Notes: generated by a model not told the origin, from the letters alone. A stretch of DNA of 64,000 nt from Lacrimispora xylanisolvens (GCA_017084465.1 CP070896.1:5569036-5633035); one strand, 5' to 3'. Positions 20,652 through 31,286 are shown, counted from the stretch's first letter. Made by a program: numbers and translations.

Positions 20652-21587
20652 ATGAAAGAAACGATAAGCAGGAATCTCAGAATAAAGAAGACTTTAAAAC
20701 ACAACCTGCAGACATATTCTTTTTTGCTGCCAAATCTGATTCTTTTTACAGCCTGTTCTCTGTATCCGGTTGTATGGACGTTAAAGTATGTATTCTATCA
20801 ATATGGCGGCTATGGAACCGGAAAGCCCATATTTGTAGGTGCTGCTAATTTAGCAAGAGTATTTCGGGATAAAGTGTACTGGGAAAGTGTACTTCATACG
20901 TTTACTTACGGATTTGGAAAAGTTCTTATTATTATCCCTCTGGCCTTTTTCCTTGCATTTCTTTTAAATCAGCAGAAACGCGGAAATGGAGTCACCCAGA
21001 GCATTATGTTTCTGCCCACAATCATGAGCTCAGCCGTTATGGGCCTTGTATTTTACTTATTGTTCAATGCTTATAACGGTGAAGTTAATAAATATCTTCT
21101 GGAATCGGGAATCATCAGCCGTCCTATTAACTGGCTTGGTAAAGATCACGCCATGAAGACACTCATTTTAACTGCCGTCTGGGGCGGCGTCGGAAACTAT
21201 ATGGTTTATTTTATAGCAGGAATCCAGCAGGTATCAGAGGATGCCATTGAAAGCGCCAGAATTGATGGAGCGGGCAAACTTCAGACGATCTGGTATATCA
21301 TTGTTCCTATGCTGGGACCAATTCTAAAGATCATTATGATGCTTGCAATTACATCTGCCTTCAATGATATAACCAATGTTATGGTACTTACCGAGGGCGG
21401 TCCCAATAATGCGACCATGGTCATGTCTCTTTACGGATACCGGTATTTCTTTCCAATTTCAGCTGCAGAAGCAACGGTCCCCCAGTATGGATACGGCGCG
21501 GCAGTCAGTGTAATTTCTGCTGCTATTGCAGGTGTGGTTACGGTGATTTACTTAAAAGTTTCTAAGAAACTGGATGATATTTATTAA
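20652..21587 (+). CDS. Carbohydrate ABC transporter permease, LplB/UgpA type
   Basis: A 311-residue membrane protein with six predicted helices. The EAA loop reads ESARIDGAGKLQTIWYIIVP around residues 217-236, the ATPase docking site of family 1 sugar permeases. The ATG has AAAGGAG upstream. It is one half of the transmembrane pair and is followed after 11 bases by the second permease. Intact. Confidence 0.93.
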   Translation: MKETISRNLRIKKTLKHNLQTYSFLLPNLILFTACSLYPVVWTLKYVFYQYGGYGTGKPIFVGAANLARVFRDKVYWESVLHTFTYGFGKVLIIIPLAFFLAFLLNQQKRGNGVTQSIMFLPTIMSSAVMGLVFYLLFNAYNGEVNKYLLESGIISRPINWLGKDHAMKTLILTAVWGGVGNYMVYFIAGIQQVSEDAIESARIDGAGKLQTIWYIIVPMLGPILKIIMMLAITSAFNDITNVMVLTEGGPNNATMVMSLYGYRYFFPISAAEATVPQYGYGAAVSVISAAIAGVVTVIYLKVSKKLDDIY

Positions 21588-21598
21588 GGAGGCAGATT

Positions 21599-22483
21599 AT
21601 GACAGAAGCATATGCACAGAATAAGAAAATGAAAAAAGTACATCTGTCTGACAAAGCCCGGGTTGCGCTGATTTCGAAATGGGTCTTTTTGGGGATTATG
21701 ATTGTTTTTACCCTGTATCCGGTGATTTATACTGTTCTTGGATCGTTTAAGACCAATGCCGAACTGACCCAGGGAGGCGGTTTCTTCCCCAGCGTCTGGC
21801 ATTTTGAAAACTATTATAAAGCGTTTATACAGGCTGATTTTACTAAATATACGTTAAACAGCGTTGTGGTCAGCATATCGGTGACGATTCTCGCAGTGAC
21901 TACCACTTCCCTTGCCGGATTTGCTTTGGCAAGAAAAGATTTCGCAGGAAAAAAGATTCTGCTTGCACTTTATATGTCTATGATGTTTGTGTCACTGGGA
22001 TCCGTAACCCTCTATCCCATTTACGAATTGCTCCGTGCACTGAAAATAAACAAGACCATATTTGCGCTGGTGATTGCACTGACTGGGGGGCAGGCCACCA
22101 ATGTATTTCTGGTTATGGGATTTACAAAAGGTATCCCAAAGGAATTAGATGAAGCCGCCATTATAGACGGATGCAGCATTTACGGAGTGTATTCCCGCAT
22201 TATTCTTCCGCTGAGTAAGCCAATTCTTGCAGTTGTGGCGTTATTCTCCTTCCGGAACGCGTGGAACGATTATATTACCAGTTTAATTATGACAATTTCC
22301 ATACCAAAGCTTCAGACTTTGACCGTTGCGGTGGTTCAGCTGAAGTATTCCGTTAATTCAGCAGCGGAGTGGCACATTATGCTTGCAGGTGCTTCCATAG
22401 CAATTATTCCGATCCTGATTGTATACATGTTTTCTAATAAACAGTTTATTGCAGGGCTGACGGCCGGTGCGGTAAAAGGTTAG
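21599..22483 (+). CDS. Carbohydrate ABC transporter permease, LplC/UgpE type
   Basis: A 294-residue permease with about six helices and an EAA loop (DEAAIIDGCSIYGVYSRIILP) near residues 185-205. It has a perfect AAGGAGG site. It pairs with the preceding permease. A weak hairpin at 22496-22522 (TAGCCGGAACA and its near-complement) lies just after the stop, so the sensor kinase may be expressed separately or by read-through. Confidence 0.92.
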   Translation: MTEAYAQNKKMKKVHLSDKARVALISKWVFLGIMIVFTLYPVIYTVLGSFKTNAELTQGGGFFPSVWHFENYYKAFIQADFTKYTLNSVVVSISVTILAVTTTSLAGFALARKDFAGKKILLALYMSMMFVSLGSVTLYPIYELLRALKINKTIFALVIALTGGQATNVFLVMGFTKGIPKELDEAAIIDGCSIYGVYSRIILPLSKPILAVVALFSFRNAWNDYITSLIMTISIPKLQTLTVAVVQLKYSVNSAAEWHIMLAGASIAIIPILIVYMFSNKQFIAGLTAGAVKG

Positions 22484-22598
22484 CCTTTCCATTTTGTAGC
22501 CGGAACAGTCTGTGTTCTGGCTATTCGGCCTTTCGGATGGTATGATAGAATAATAAGTTGTACATACCAGGAAAGGCGATATAAAAAGGAAAATAACG

Positions 22599-24438
22599 AT
22601 GAAAAAAATTTATAAAAATCTGCGGTTTCGTAGCAAGATTATCCTGATATTTGGCATTATGTTCTTTTTAACAACGGCAATCAGCGGTTTTTCTTATTAT
22701 CGTTATACGTCTCATGACATCGAGGAAAATTTCAGGGTCAGTGCGGAGAGCGTACTGACACAGATTGTGGATACCCTTGATATGCGGATTGGAGTGATCA
22801 GGCAGAGAGCTCAGGGTATGCTGACCAATTATACCTTTGTAGTCAGCTTTTCTGATTATTTAAACAATCCCAATGATTTGAATTTGATAAAAACCATGGG
22901 AACCGTATCTTCATTTTTAAAGGATTTGGAGACAGGGGAAAATCTGCTGCATTCCTCCTATATTTATACAGACAAGCGGGAATTTGATAATTTTGTCCGG
23001 ATGAGAAACTGGCAGTTTCAATTTAAAGAGTCGGAGTATTACAGCTCCTATATAGGAGGGCCGGGAAAAGCCATCCAGTGGTTCCCGTCACAAACGGATC
23101 AGATCTTTCAGGATACGGATCAGATCATTCCCTGTGTGAGAAGGTTTAGTGTGGAGGGGTATAAGGGCAGCTTATATTTAATCCTTCAATTAAAGAAAAA
23201 GGAACTGGAACATATATTAGCAGGAAAATATGAGTTTTTTGATAAGATCATTATTCTGGATCAGGCTGGTAATACAATTATCGGCTCAGAAGGCATTGAT
23301 TCTGCAAAACTGATGAAACTGATCCCGAAAGAGGGAGAAAAAGGAGCAGTCCTCACCAGCGATTACGAGTATGAAGGCAATACGTATTTAGTGACCTGCA
23401 ATCAACTTTCCGAAAATGGCTGGCAGATTTTTGGACTGAAATCAAGAGAAACGCTGCTGGGCAGCTTACAGAGTTTAAGAGATGTAATTTTAGAGACCTT
23501 GGGAGTGATCTTTTTGGTTGGTGTGGCTGCCATCCTTTTGTTATCCTATCAGTTGACCAACTCTTTGAGAAGACTGGAAAAGCGCATGAGCCTGGTTGAA
23601 AAAGGCGATTTTAATACCCGCTTTTTTTATCCGTATAAAGATGAAGTGGGGAGTCTGGCAAAGAGTTTTAACTATATGATCGGAGAAATCCAGAACCTGG
23701 TAAGGAAGCAGGAGGAAACAATCGAAGAATTAAAATGGGAACGGGATCATGCAGCCGAAGTACAAAAGCAGAAGAGAAAGGCAGAATTAAAGGCATTGCA
23801 GGCTCAGATTAATCCCCATTTCCTCTATAACACGCTAAATGCCATCACGTGGCAGGCGGCTGATCAGGGGGGCAGAGGAAATCAGTATTCTATCTAATTC
23901 TCTTGGGAAATTCTTCCGGATTTCACTGAGTAAAGGAGCGGAAATTATTACCTTAAGAGAAGAAATTGAACATGTGACCAGTTATCTTGATATTCAAAGA
24001 ATCCGCTATCATTCAAAATTAAATTACCAGATTGAAGTAGGGGAGCAGTGGTTGGACATAAGGGTAATTAAACTGATTTTACAGCCGCTGGCAGAGAATT
24101 CGATTTATCATGGAATCAAAGAGAAGAAGGGGGAAGGACTGATACGGATTTATGAAGAACCATGGGGCGAAGGAGCACAGAAAATATTAAAACTGATTGT
24201 ATGGGATAATGGAGCAGGAATTCCAGAAGATAAGTTAAGAATTCTCAATGAAACATTAAAAAAAGGGGTAACAGACCGTTTGGAAGGTTATGGAATCTAT
24301 AATGTAAATGAAAGACTACGTTTATTTTACGGAGAGAATTACGGACTACAATTTGAGAGTGTAGAAGGCCAGTGGACCAAAGCAATACTTACACTTCCAG
24401 TCACAGATGGGGAGGTGGATTCATGTATCGAATCATGA
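22599..24438 (+). CDS. Sensor histidine kinase, YesM family
   Basis: About 613 codons: an N-terminal membrane helix, an extracellular double Cache-like domain (residues 40-290), a second helix near 300-318, a HAMP segment (RRLEKRMSLVEKGDFNTRF), a coiled coil, then the His_kinase motif QINPHFLYNTLNAI and a HATPase domain (PLAENSIYHGIKEK; WDNGAGIPED). It senses an extracellular cue linked to the sugar locus and phosphorylates the regulator encoded next. One extra G in the G6 run near 23868-23873 breaks the frame; with G5 the sequence reads through as QGAEEISIL. The stop overlaps the regulator start by 16 bases. Confidence 0.9.
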
Positions 24439-26030
24439 TTGTAGATGATGAGGATTATGTAAGGGATTTACTTGTAAAAAACATTCGAAGCTCCTCGTTG
24501 GCTGTGGAAGTGGTTGCAGTAGCAGGAGATGGAAAAGAAGCTTTAAAATCAGCTCTTCTTTTAAAACCGGACATTTTAATCACAGATATATCCATGCCTT
24601 TCATGAATGGATTGGATTTAATTAAAGAGATGCAGAAAGCCAGTCTTTTAAGCAAATATGTTGTGATCAGCGGATACGATGAATTTGATTATGCCAGACA
24701 GGCTATTTCTCTTGGTGTAAAGGATTATCTGCTAAAACCGTTTCTGCCCCAGGAGCTGGAGGAAGTTTTAGAGAAGATGATAAACGAGTTAGACAGTCAG
24801 AAAACACTCCAGCAAAATATGAGTCTGCTTCGGGAGCAGGCGATTATCAGAGAAGGTCTTTACAGGGAAAAGGTATGTAAGGATCTTCTGGAAGGGCGTG
24901 AATGCAGAGAAACAGACTATGAGCAGCTTGGTATGAACTTAACAGGAGACTATTATCTGGCAGGCATACTCCGTCTTGCAGGAGGAACCTGGGATTTTAA
25001 AAGTCAGGAAAGTGTGGAAGAGTTTCTGATGCTGATACGGGAAGGTTATTTTACACCGGATATCCATATTTATGCAGTTAGTTTTGATGGAGCCCATCTG
25101 GTTGTAATCTGGTGCGGGACAGGAGACGGGGAATCTGTTTTTACCGGCAAGATAAAAGCAGGTATGGAAAAGATACAGTCCAGTCTGAGAAAGTATTATC
25201 AGATCCAGCTTACTTCTGCCATAGGATCTCCTTACAAGAGCAGGGAGGGGCTGTGTGCTTCTTATCAGGAAGCGATGGCGGTCTGGCGGGGAATGATTAA
25301 TACAGAACACCCTATATTATTTTACGGAGAAGAGCATGAAAAACAGGAGGAAGGCAGCAGCTCCTCAATCAGAGACTGGAAAAATCAGATCCGTCTTTCC
25401 GTACGGCTGGGGCAAAAAGACGAAGCGCTGTTACAACTGAAAGGCTTAATTAAAAGCTATGCATCTCTGTCCAATAAGAAAAATGACTACATCAGTGTGT
25501 CGGTAAAGGAACTGATTTACGCAATTCAAAATGATATGGAACATGACGGCTTTGACCGGGAGATTCTGGAGCCAGCAGCCTGGATGCAGGACAGGATTCA
25601 TTATGGCAGCCTTATGGACATGAAGGAAATGCTGGAAAACTATATAGAAACCTGCTGTATGGTGATCTCCGATTATTCAGAGGAAACAAAAGCAAGTGCA
25701 GTGGTAAAACAAATGAAACTGTTACTGGAAAATAATATAAAAGACAGCACGGTGGATTTAGAGTGGGTTGCTGACAAGGTACATTTTAGTTCCAGCTACG
25801 TACGCCAGATCTTCAAACAGCATACAGGTGAAGGGGTTGGAGAATATCTCATACGGAAACGGATGGAGCATGCCGGAATGCTTCTTCAAAAGACCAGTTT
25901 AAAGATACAGGAAGTGTCAGAAGAGTGTGGATATGAGAATCAAAGGTATTTTGCAAGCAGTTTTAAGAAATTTTACGGTTGTACGCCAACGGAATTTAAA
26001 AAGGCAGTAGAAGAAGAACGGTTATATTAA
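24423..26030 (+). CDS. AraC-type response regulator, YesN family
   Basis: The start at 24423 follows GGGGAGG and gives MYRIMIVDDED. The receiver domain has the acidic pair DDE, phosphoacceptor Asp in ILITDISMP (near residue 55), Ser and Lys (LLKPF). A central region of about 250 residues of the usual YesN kind follows, then two AraC helix-turn-helix motifs at the C-terminus (SSSYVRQIFKQHTGEG and VSEECGYENQRYFASSFKKF). Paired with the YesM-type kinase, it probably activates the transporter and degradation genes on both sides. Intact, 535 residues. Confidence 0.93.
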   Translation: MYRIMIVDDEDYVRDLLVKNIRSSSLAVEVVAVAGDGKEALKSALLLKPDILITDISMPFMNGLDLIKEMQKASLLSKYVVISGYDEFDYARQAISLGVKDYLLKPFLPQELEEVLEKMINELDSQKTLQQNMSLLREQAIIREGLYREKVCKDLLEGRECRETDYEQLGMNLTGDYYLAGILRLAGGTWDFKSQESVEEFLMLIREGYFTPDIHIYAVSFDGAHLVVIWCGTGDGESVFTGKIKAGMEKIQSSLRKYYQIQLTSAIGSPYKSREGLCASYQEAMAVWRGMINTEHPILFYGEEHEKQEEGSSSSIRDWKNQIRLSVRLGQKDEALLQLKGLIKSYASLSNKKNDYISVSVKELIYAIQNDMEHDGFDREILEPAAWMQDRIHYGSLMDMKEMLENYIETCCMVISDYSEETKASAVVKQMKLLLENNIKDSTVDLEWVADKVHFSSSYVRQIFKQHTGEGVGEYLIRKRMEHAGMLLQKTSLKIQEVSEECGYENQRYFASSFKKFYGCTPTEFKKAVEEERLY

Positions 26031-26042
26031 GGGAGGGATACC

Positions 26043-28023
26043 ATGATACAGTTTACAAAAGCACAAATTACGCAGCTCTCAAAAAAAAGGGGAGCTTTGG
26101 CCTGAAGCAATCAGTCAGTTAAAAGAGGAAGTAAGTGAGGTGATGACAGAGCCGGTTCTTGTTCCCAAAACTGGAATAGCAAACTGGTTCCTCTATTATT
26201 ACTGTCCCAAATGCTCGGTTCAGCTGGAATTTAACAGAATGAACGGGCATTACCATAAATGCCCGGCCTGTGGTCAGGTATTTACAGGAGAGCCTTACGA
26301 CAGCACCTGGTGGGGAATCATAAACTCCAGAAATTATACTGCTGCATTTAAAATGGGACTTTTATACCTGGTTACCAAAGAAGAGTCTTATGCAAAAAAG
26401 GCGATCTCTATCATGACAGAGTATTCCAAATATTATAAAGATTACGAGGTGCATGGAGACATCCCTTACAATGGTCCTGGAAAATCAGGCGCCCAGACTC
26501 TTGATGAGGCCAATTTTCTCAGAAGCTTTGCTATGACCTATGATCTTTTATCTGATGTAATGACAAAGGCAGAGCAGACTTTTATCCGGGATGGCATGCT
26601 GCTTCCAGGCGCTGAATTTCTCATGGAACACCGCCATAATCAGTTACATAACCATGAGGTAATTATTAATTCTGCCATAGCCATTATCGGGCTGATTTTT
26701 CATATGGATTCCTATGTTAAATTTGCCGTTTATGAACCCTATGGCCTTCTTTATCAGCTGGAGCATGGAATGCTTCCCAATCATATGTGGTTTGAAGGAG
26801 CCTTTGGTTACCATTTTTACGCGTTAACCAGTTTTTTTGCATATGAAAAGTTTGCTCTGCATACTCCACACAGCCATATCAGTCATCCCAATTATAAGGC
26901 CATGATGGAGTTATTAGTGGATTATTTAGAGCCAGGATTCCGGATTCCAATGTTAAATGATACAAATTACGGACATACATCTTCCAGTCTCTATCTCTAC
27001 GAGTTTGCTTATCGTGAGATGGGAGGGGAGAAACTTTTATATATTTTAAATCAATTATATAAAAACGAAAAACGGGATAATTTGGAAGCTTTTATCTATG
27101 GTGTGGATGAGCTGCCCTCATGCAGTCATTTTTCTAAAAATTATCATGTAAATGAAGGACTCAGTGGAAATACCATTTTAAGAGGTTCCAATGGGCGGTA
27201 TCTGCTGTTTAAGCATGACAGCTATGGCGGGGAGCACGACCATTACGACCGTCTGGACATTAGCTATCTGGCTTATGGAAAGAGGATCTCTCCCGACCTT
27301 GGTACCACCGGGTATGGTGCCTTATTGCATTACGATTATTATAAAAATACAGGATCTCACAATACCGTGATGATTGGGGAAGAAAATCAGGCGCCGGTAA
27401 ACGCAGTCTTAAAACGCTATGAGGAACTGGATGGGGTTATTTATGCAGAGGCAGAAGCGGACTGGACTGCTCCTTATACCATGCCCGACAGCTTTACTAT
27501 TGTACAGTGGAAGGAAGAACATTACAGATCTGTTAAAATGACAAGAAAAATTGCCTGGACGGATGATTATTTTGCAGAAGTTTTTCTGGTAACAGGAGCA
27601 GATCCAGATTTAGCAATTGATTGGGTTATGCATGTTTCGGGAGAGAACCTGTTAACGTTTAACGGCCGGCCAGCAGAAGGTTTTTCTATAAAAAAGCCAT
27701 TTAAGCATCTTCATTCCGTTCAACAGACAATAGCAGACGGTACTATCGTAACTGCTTATCAGGATAGGGAAGTGACAACTCATATATTTGGCTATGGATT
27801 TGGTCAGGCTGTATTTAGCGCAAAAGGGCCGGATAATCCTTCTGTATCGGATATTAACTACAGGATTGAGCGCTCTTTTGGAGGAGAGGCAATGTTTGCT
27901 CATGTGATTACCAGCAGTGACGGTGCCTGTAAAGTGGACGCAGTATCATTTGAAGCGTCAGGCGGAATTATGATGATTCATGTAAAGGAGGCAGACGGAA
28001 GAGAGAGGAAGTTAAGAGTATGA
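26043..28023 (+). CDS. Heparinase II/III-like polysaccharide lyase with N-terminal zinc-ribbon insert
   Basis: The gene begins at ATG 26043 (ribosome site GGGAGG). An extra A in the A8 run at 26081-26088 shifts the frame, which resumes as a 627-residue open frame. Near the N-terminus two CPxC pairs (CPKC, then CPAC 21 residues later) look like a zinc ribbon. An alpha/alpha barrel follows, with NHEVIINSAIA, then the heparinase II/III beta-sandwich with EHDHYDRLDIS and TGSHNTVMIG, where His and Tyr are the usual catalytic and metal-site residues. No signal peptide: it probably acts in the cytoplasm on imported uronate-containing oligosaccharides. The exact substrate (alginate, glycosaminoglycan or pectin-like) cannot be read from sequence. 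Confidence 0.85.
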
Positions 28024-29075
28024 TTGATTATGGCATTGAGTTCCATAATGTGGATCATTTAGAAGACGTGGAAGGAATGGGAGGAAAGAAACTTTGCCGC
28101 TTTCCCCGTGACTTAAGCCGAAGCCTGGGAGTGGCGGAAAACAGGAACGCAAGATTCCGGGCTGACAGGGTCCATGGTTGTGAACTCCGGTTTGTAACGG
28201 AGTCCAAATATTTTGATGTCGCAATGACAGCAGTTGAGCAGGATATTGATGTGCTTATTTATAAAGGGGACTTACTCCATAAAAAAGAAGTACTAAAGGC
28301 AGGAGTCTGCACCGTACTTCATGTGGAAGATCCTCCTGTTTATGAGATTGTAAATAAAAATATGCTGACTGGAAAACAATTTGCCCCATGGATCTGGCGG
28401 ATTCAGTTTGGAATGAATGGAGCCATCTATTTCCATTATATTGACACTTATGAAAGCACCCTAAGGCCGCCAGGTAAAGAAGAAAAACCAGCTGTTTTAT
28501 GGGCAGCTTACGGATCATCCATTACATGCGGAAGTGTGACAAACCTGTATTCCAACAGTTACATAAACCAGGCGGCGGTGGCAGCGGGCTGGGATGTGAT
28601 GAACAAAGGCCTTTCTGGCTCCTGTTTATGCGAAAGGGAAGTGGCTGACTATCTGGCAGAACTTTCTGTGGATGTTCTTTCTCTGGAGATTGGTGTGAAT
28701 ATGGTACTGTTTTTTGACGAGGAAGAAACTTATAAGCGAGTGGAATATCTTCTGGAGACCTTAAAGAAAAGCCGGGCCAGAGAAATTTTTGTGATTGATA
28801 TGTTTCCCAACAAAGGACTTATCGCACTGGATCAGGACTCCGCTTATTATCGGCATTACCGCAGCTTTAAGGAAATAGTAAGGCAGGCAGCATTAAAAGT
28901 GGGAGATCAGAGATTTCATCTGGTGAAAGGGGAAGAGATATTAAAGGATTTCACATATTTGAGCACGGATTTACTTCACCCTTCTGATAATGGACATATA
29001 CGTATGGGGGCGAATCTGGCAGACCAATTAACAGGAAGAAGAAAAGGAGTTTTGCAGCATGAAAGAGCAATATGA
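28020..29075 (+). CDS. SGNH/GDSL-family carbohydrate esterase
   Basis: A 351-residue two-part enzyme. The N-terminal 150 residues form a beta-sandwich typical of acetyl-xylan-esterase-like SGNH proteins; the catalytic domain starts at AAYGSSITCG (nucleophile Ser near 163), has the GxN block (IGVNM) and ends with DLLHPSDNGH carrying the catalytic Asp and His. It most likely removes acetyl or other ester groups from the glycan. The ATG overlaps the lyase stop by 4 bases (ATGA), so the two are translationally coupled. No secretion signal. Confidence 0.85.
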   Translation: MIDYGIEFHNVDHLEDVEGMGGKKLCRFPRDLSRSLGVAENRNARFRADRVHGCELRFVTESKYFDVAMTAVEQDIDVLIYKGDLLHKKEVLKAGVCTVLHVEDPPVYEIVNKNMLTGKQFAPWIWRIQFGMNGAIYFHYIDTYESTLRPPGKEEKPAVLWAAYGSSITCGSVTNLYSNSYINQAAVAAGWDVMNKGLSGSCLCEREVADYLAELSVDVLSLEIGVNMVLFFDEEETYKRVEYLLETLKKSRAREIFVIDMFPNKGLIALDQDSAYYRHYRSFKEIVRQAALKVGDQRFHLVKGEEILKDFTYLSTDLLHPSDNGHIRMGANLADQLTGRRKGVLQHERAI

Positions 29076-30393
29076 TGTAATCGTGGCAGGAGGAGGTCCA
29101 TCAGGCGTTGCAGCAGCTGTAGCAGCTTCCAGAAACGGCTGTAATACATTGATAATTGAACAGGAAGCCTATTTCGGAGGTATGGCAACTATAGCCGGTG
29201 TACCTGCGTTTGGCCCTTTTACAAATGGGGAACAGGATTTAATTGGAGGAATTGGACGGGAAATTTTAGAGGCCCTAAAAAAAGATGGATATGAAAGTCC
29301 CTTTTATGACCGGAAGCCAGATCGTATAGAAGGAATAGACTGGTATCCCATTGATCCGGAGCATTTAAAACGAGTCATGGATGATCTGGTAATGGACAGC
29401 GGCTGTGATGTGCTGTTCCACACAACAGTCACAGAAGTCAGATATAAAGATGGTAAAATCGAAGCAGTCAGAGTCTGCAACAAAGGGGGATTTAAATGGA
29501 TCGAGGCTGACTATTTTATCGACTGTACCGGAGATGGGGATTTGGCAGCGATGGCAGGAGCGATGTGGGAATATGGAGATGAGGACGGCAGGGTACAGTC
29601 AGGTACACTTTGTTTTCGTGTTGCAAACATCGATGTGAATCGGTTTATGGAATACGTGGATAAAGAAGGGGAAAACGGAAATCTTTCGGTAGCATCGGAA
29701 AAAGCAAAAAAAGATGGCCGTTTTCCATTAAATGAGACCAAGGTTGGGGGGATGGCTTTACAGGCAGATGGAATAGCAGGATTCAATTTCGGTCATGTAT
29801 ATGATTTAAAACCTTTAGACCCATGGAACAAAAGCCAGGCTGAAATGGAAGCCAGAAGAAACTTACCGGAGCTCATAACGTTTTTAAGAGAATACGTCCC
29901 GGGAATGGAGAAATGTGTGCTGGCTTCCAGTGGTCCCGGCATTGGGATACGTGAATCAAGAAGAATAAAGGGCGGCTATACATTGACAAAAGAGGATTAT
30001 TTAAACAGAGCCGATTTTCCGGATGCAATTGCTTACTATTCCTACCCAATTGACATTCATGCAGCGTTGCCTGAAAAAAGCGAAAAGAATGAAAAACTTT
30101 ATCAGACTTCCAAGTATAAGAATGGTGAATGCTATGGGATTCCATACCGTTGTTTAATTCCCCAAGGGCTTAAAAATTTAGCTGTTGCGGGCCGGATTAT
30201 CAGTGCGGATCGTATCATGATGTCTTCCATACGTATTATGAGTGCCTGTTTTGCTACAGGGCAGGCAGCAGGTACGGCTGCGGCGCTAGGTATAAAAGCA
30301 GGAGGAATTGACCTTGGTGATATTGATACTGAAATATTAAGAAAGTGGTTAAGGGAACAGAAATTTCCTGCAGAAGAAGGATTAACTTATTAG
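29059..30393 (+). CDS. FAD-dependent oxidoreductase (FAD_oxidored family)
   Basis: A 444-residue flavoprotein with the N-terminal dinucleotide-binding motif VIVAGGGPSGVAAAVAAS, the FAD segment FIDCTGDGDLAAMAGA near 155, and the C-terminal FAD loop RIISADRIMMSS with ACFATGQAAGTAAAL. This family often sits in polysaccharide-utilisation loci and is frequently misnamed 'xanthan lyase'; a sugar-oxidation role is likely but the substrate is unknown. Its start lies 17 bases inside the esterase gene, so lyase, esterase and oxidoreductase form one coupled unit. Confidence 0.85.
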   Translation: MKEQYDVIVAGGGPSGVAAAVAASRNGCNTLIIEQEAYFGGMATIAGVPAFGPFTNGEQDLIGGIGREILEALKKDGYESPFYDRKPDRIEGIDWYPIDPEHLKRVMDDLVMDSGCDVLFHTTVTEVRYKDGKIEAVRVCNKGGFKWIEADYFIDCTGDGDLAAMAGAMWEYGDEDGRVQSGTLCFRVANIDVNRFMEYVDKEGENGNLSVASEKAKKDGRFPLNETKVGGMALQADGIAGFNFGHVYDLKPLDPWNKSQAEMEARRNLPELITFLREYVPGMEKCVLASSGPGIGIRESRRIKGGYTLTKEDYLNRADFPDAIAYYSYPIDIHAALPEKSEKNEKLYQTSKYKNGECYGIPYRCLIPQGLKNLAVAGRIISADRIMMSSIRIMSACFATGQAAGTAAALGIKAGGIDLGDIDTEILRKWLREQKFPAEEGLTY

Positions 30394-30487
30394 AGTACAT
30401 AGAATGTTAATGTTGATAGTTTACAGGTTTGATGGTATCCTGTTTCTATAGACAAACAGAAAAAATGTATAAAATGGAGATGAGTTT

Positions 30488-31081
30488 ATGGAATATTCGC
30501 AGATAAGAAAGAACTTTGAGCGGCATGGATTTACAACACAGTTTTTCTCTACAAAGGAAGATGCCTGTTGTTACCTTACCGATCTTTTACAAAATCAAAC
30601 CATCGGATTTGGTGGAAGTGAAACTTTGAAGGAAATGGGATTGTTTGAGGCCCTGCAACAGAAAAATGCTGTTGTATGGCACAATAAAGTTCCAGGCATG
30701 GCAGTGCGAAGACTTGCAAATTGCGCAGATATTTATATATCCAGTGCAAATGCAATAACGGAGACTGGGGAAATTGTAAATATCGACGCTACAGGTAATC
30801 GTGTTGCAATGACTGCTTTTGGACCTCAATCCTGTTATATCATTATAGGAAGAAATAAAATTACAGCAAATATTGGTGAAGCTTATTCCCGGTGTAAAAA
30901 TATAGCTGCCCCCTTGAATGCCAAACGATTGGGAGCAAAAACGCCGTGTGCGGTTAAGGGAGATAAATGTTATGATTGTAACAGTCCTAACCGGATATGC
31001 CGTATTATATCGGTAATTGAACGTGTACCATTGAGTATGAAGTGTGAAATTATCTTTGTGGATGAGGAATTGGGGTATTAA
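30488..31081 (+). CDS. LUD-domain protein (lactate-utilisation LutC/YkgG-like)
   Basis: A 197-residue single-domain protein of the LUD fold: GFGGSETLKEMG near residues 38-49, then AMTAFGPQSCYIIIGRNKI. A Cys-rich C-terminal part (CAVKGDKCYDCNSPNRIC) could hold an iron-sulphur or metal site; this variant is common in clostridial stand-alone LUD proteins. Function is unassigned; the fold resembles sugar-isomerase/acyltransferase-like NagB enzymes. It has its own ribosome site (ATGGAGATGAG) and a 94-base gap from the oxidoreductase. Confidence 0.85.
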   Translation: MEYSQIRKNFERHGFTTQFFSTKEDACCYLTDLLQNQTIGFGGSETLKEMGLFEALQQKNAVVWHNKVPGMAVRRLANCADIYISSANAITETGEIVNIDATGNRVAMTAFGPQSCYIIIGRNKITANIGEAYSRCKNIAAPLNAKRLGAKTPCAVKGDKCYDCNSPNRICRIISVIERVPLSMKCEIIFVDEELGY

Positions 31082-31202
31082 TCTTATTGACGGGAAAATT
31101 TGTTGAGTAATAAAAAGGAATATGTTACCATAGTGGTATGGAGCAATCGTGTCACTGCAAGGGTGTTGACCTTCCATCATACATAGATGGGAGGTGGTGC
31201 GG

Positions 31203-31286
31203 ATGAAATATGACTTTAAAGACCTTATGGCCTTTGGTATGTTCATAATCGCATTACTTACCTTTATTTTCGTAAATTGTAAGTAG
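31203..31286 (+). CDS. 27-residue holin-like toxin candidate (type I toxin-antitoxin)
   Basis: A micro-ORF with a strong ribosome site (GGGAGGTGG) whose product MKYDFKDLMAFGMFIIALL is followed by TFIFVNCK: a short polar head, one membrane helix, and a Lys at the end. This is the layout and much of the wording of the 'putative holin-like toxin' family, type I toxins of Firmicutes silenced by an antisense RNA. Strong hairpins follow at 31297-31400. A GTG at 31197 is an alternative start. The antitoxin RNA is expected on the opposite strand but I cannot define its promoter. Confidence 0.7.
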   Translation: MKYDFKDLMAFGMFIIALLTFIFVNCK

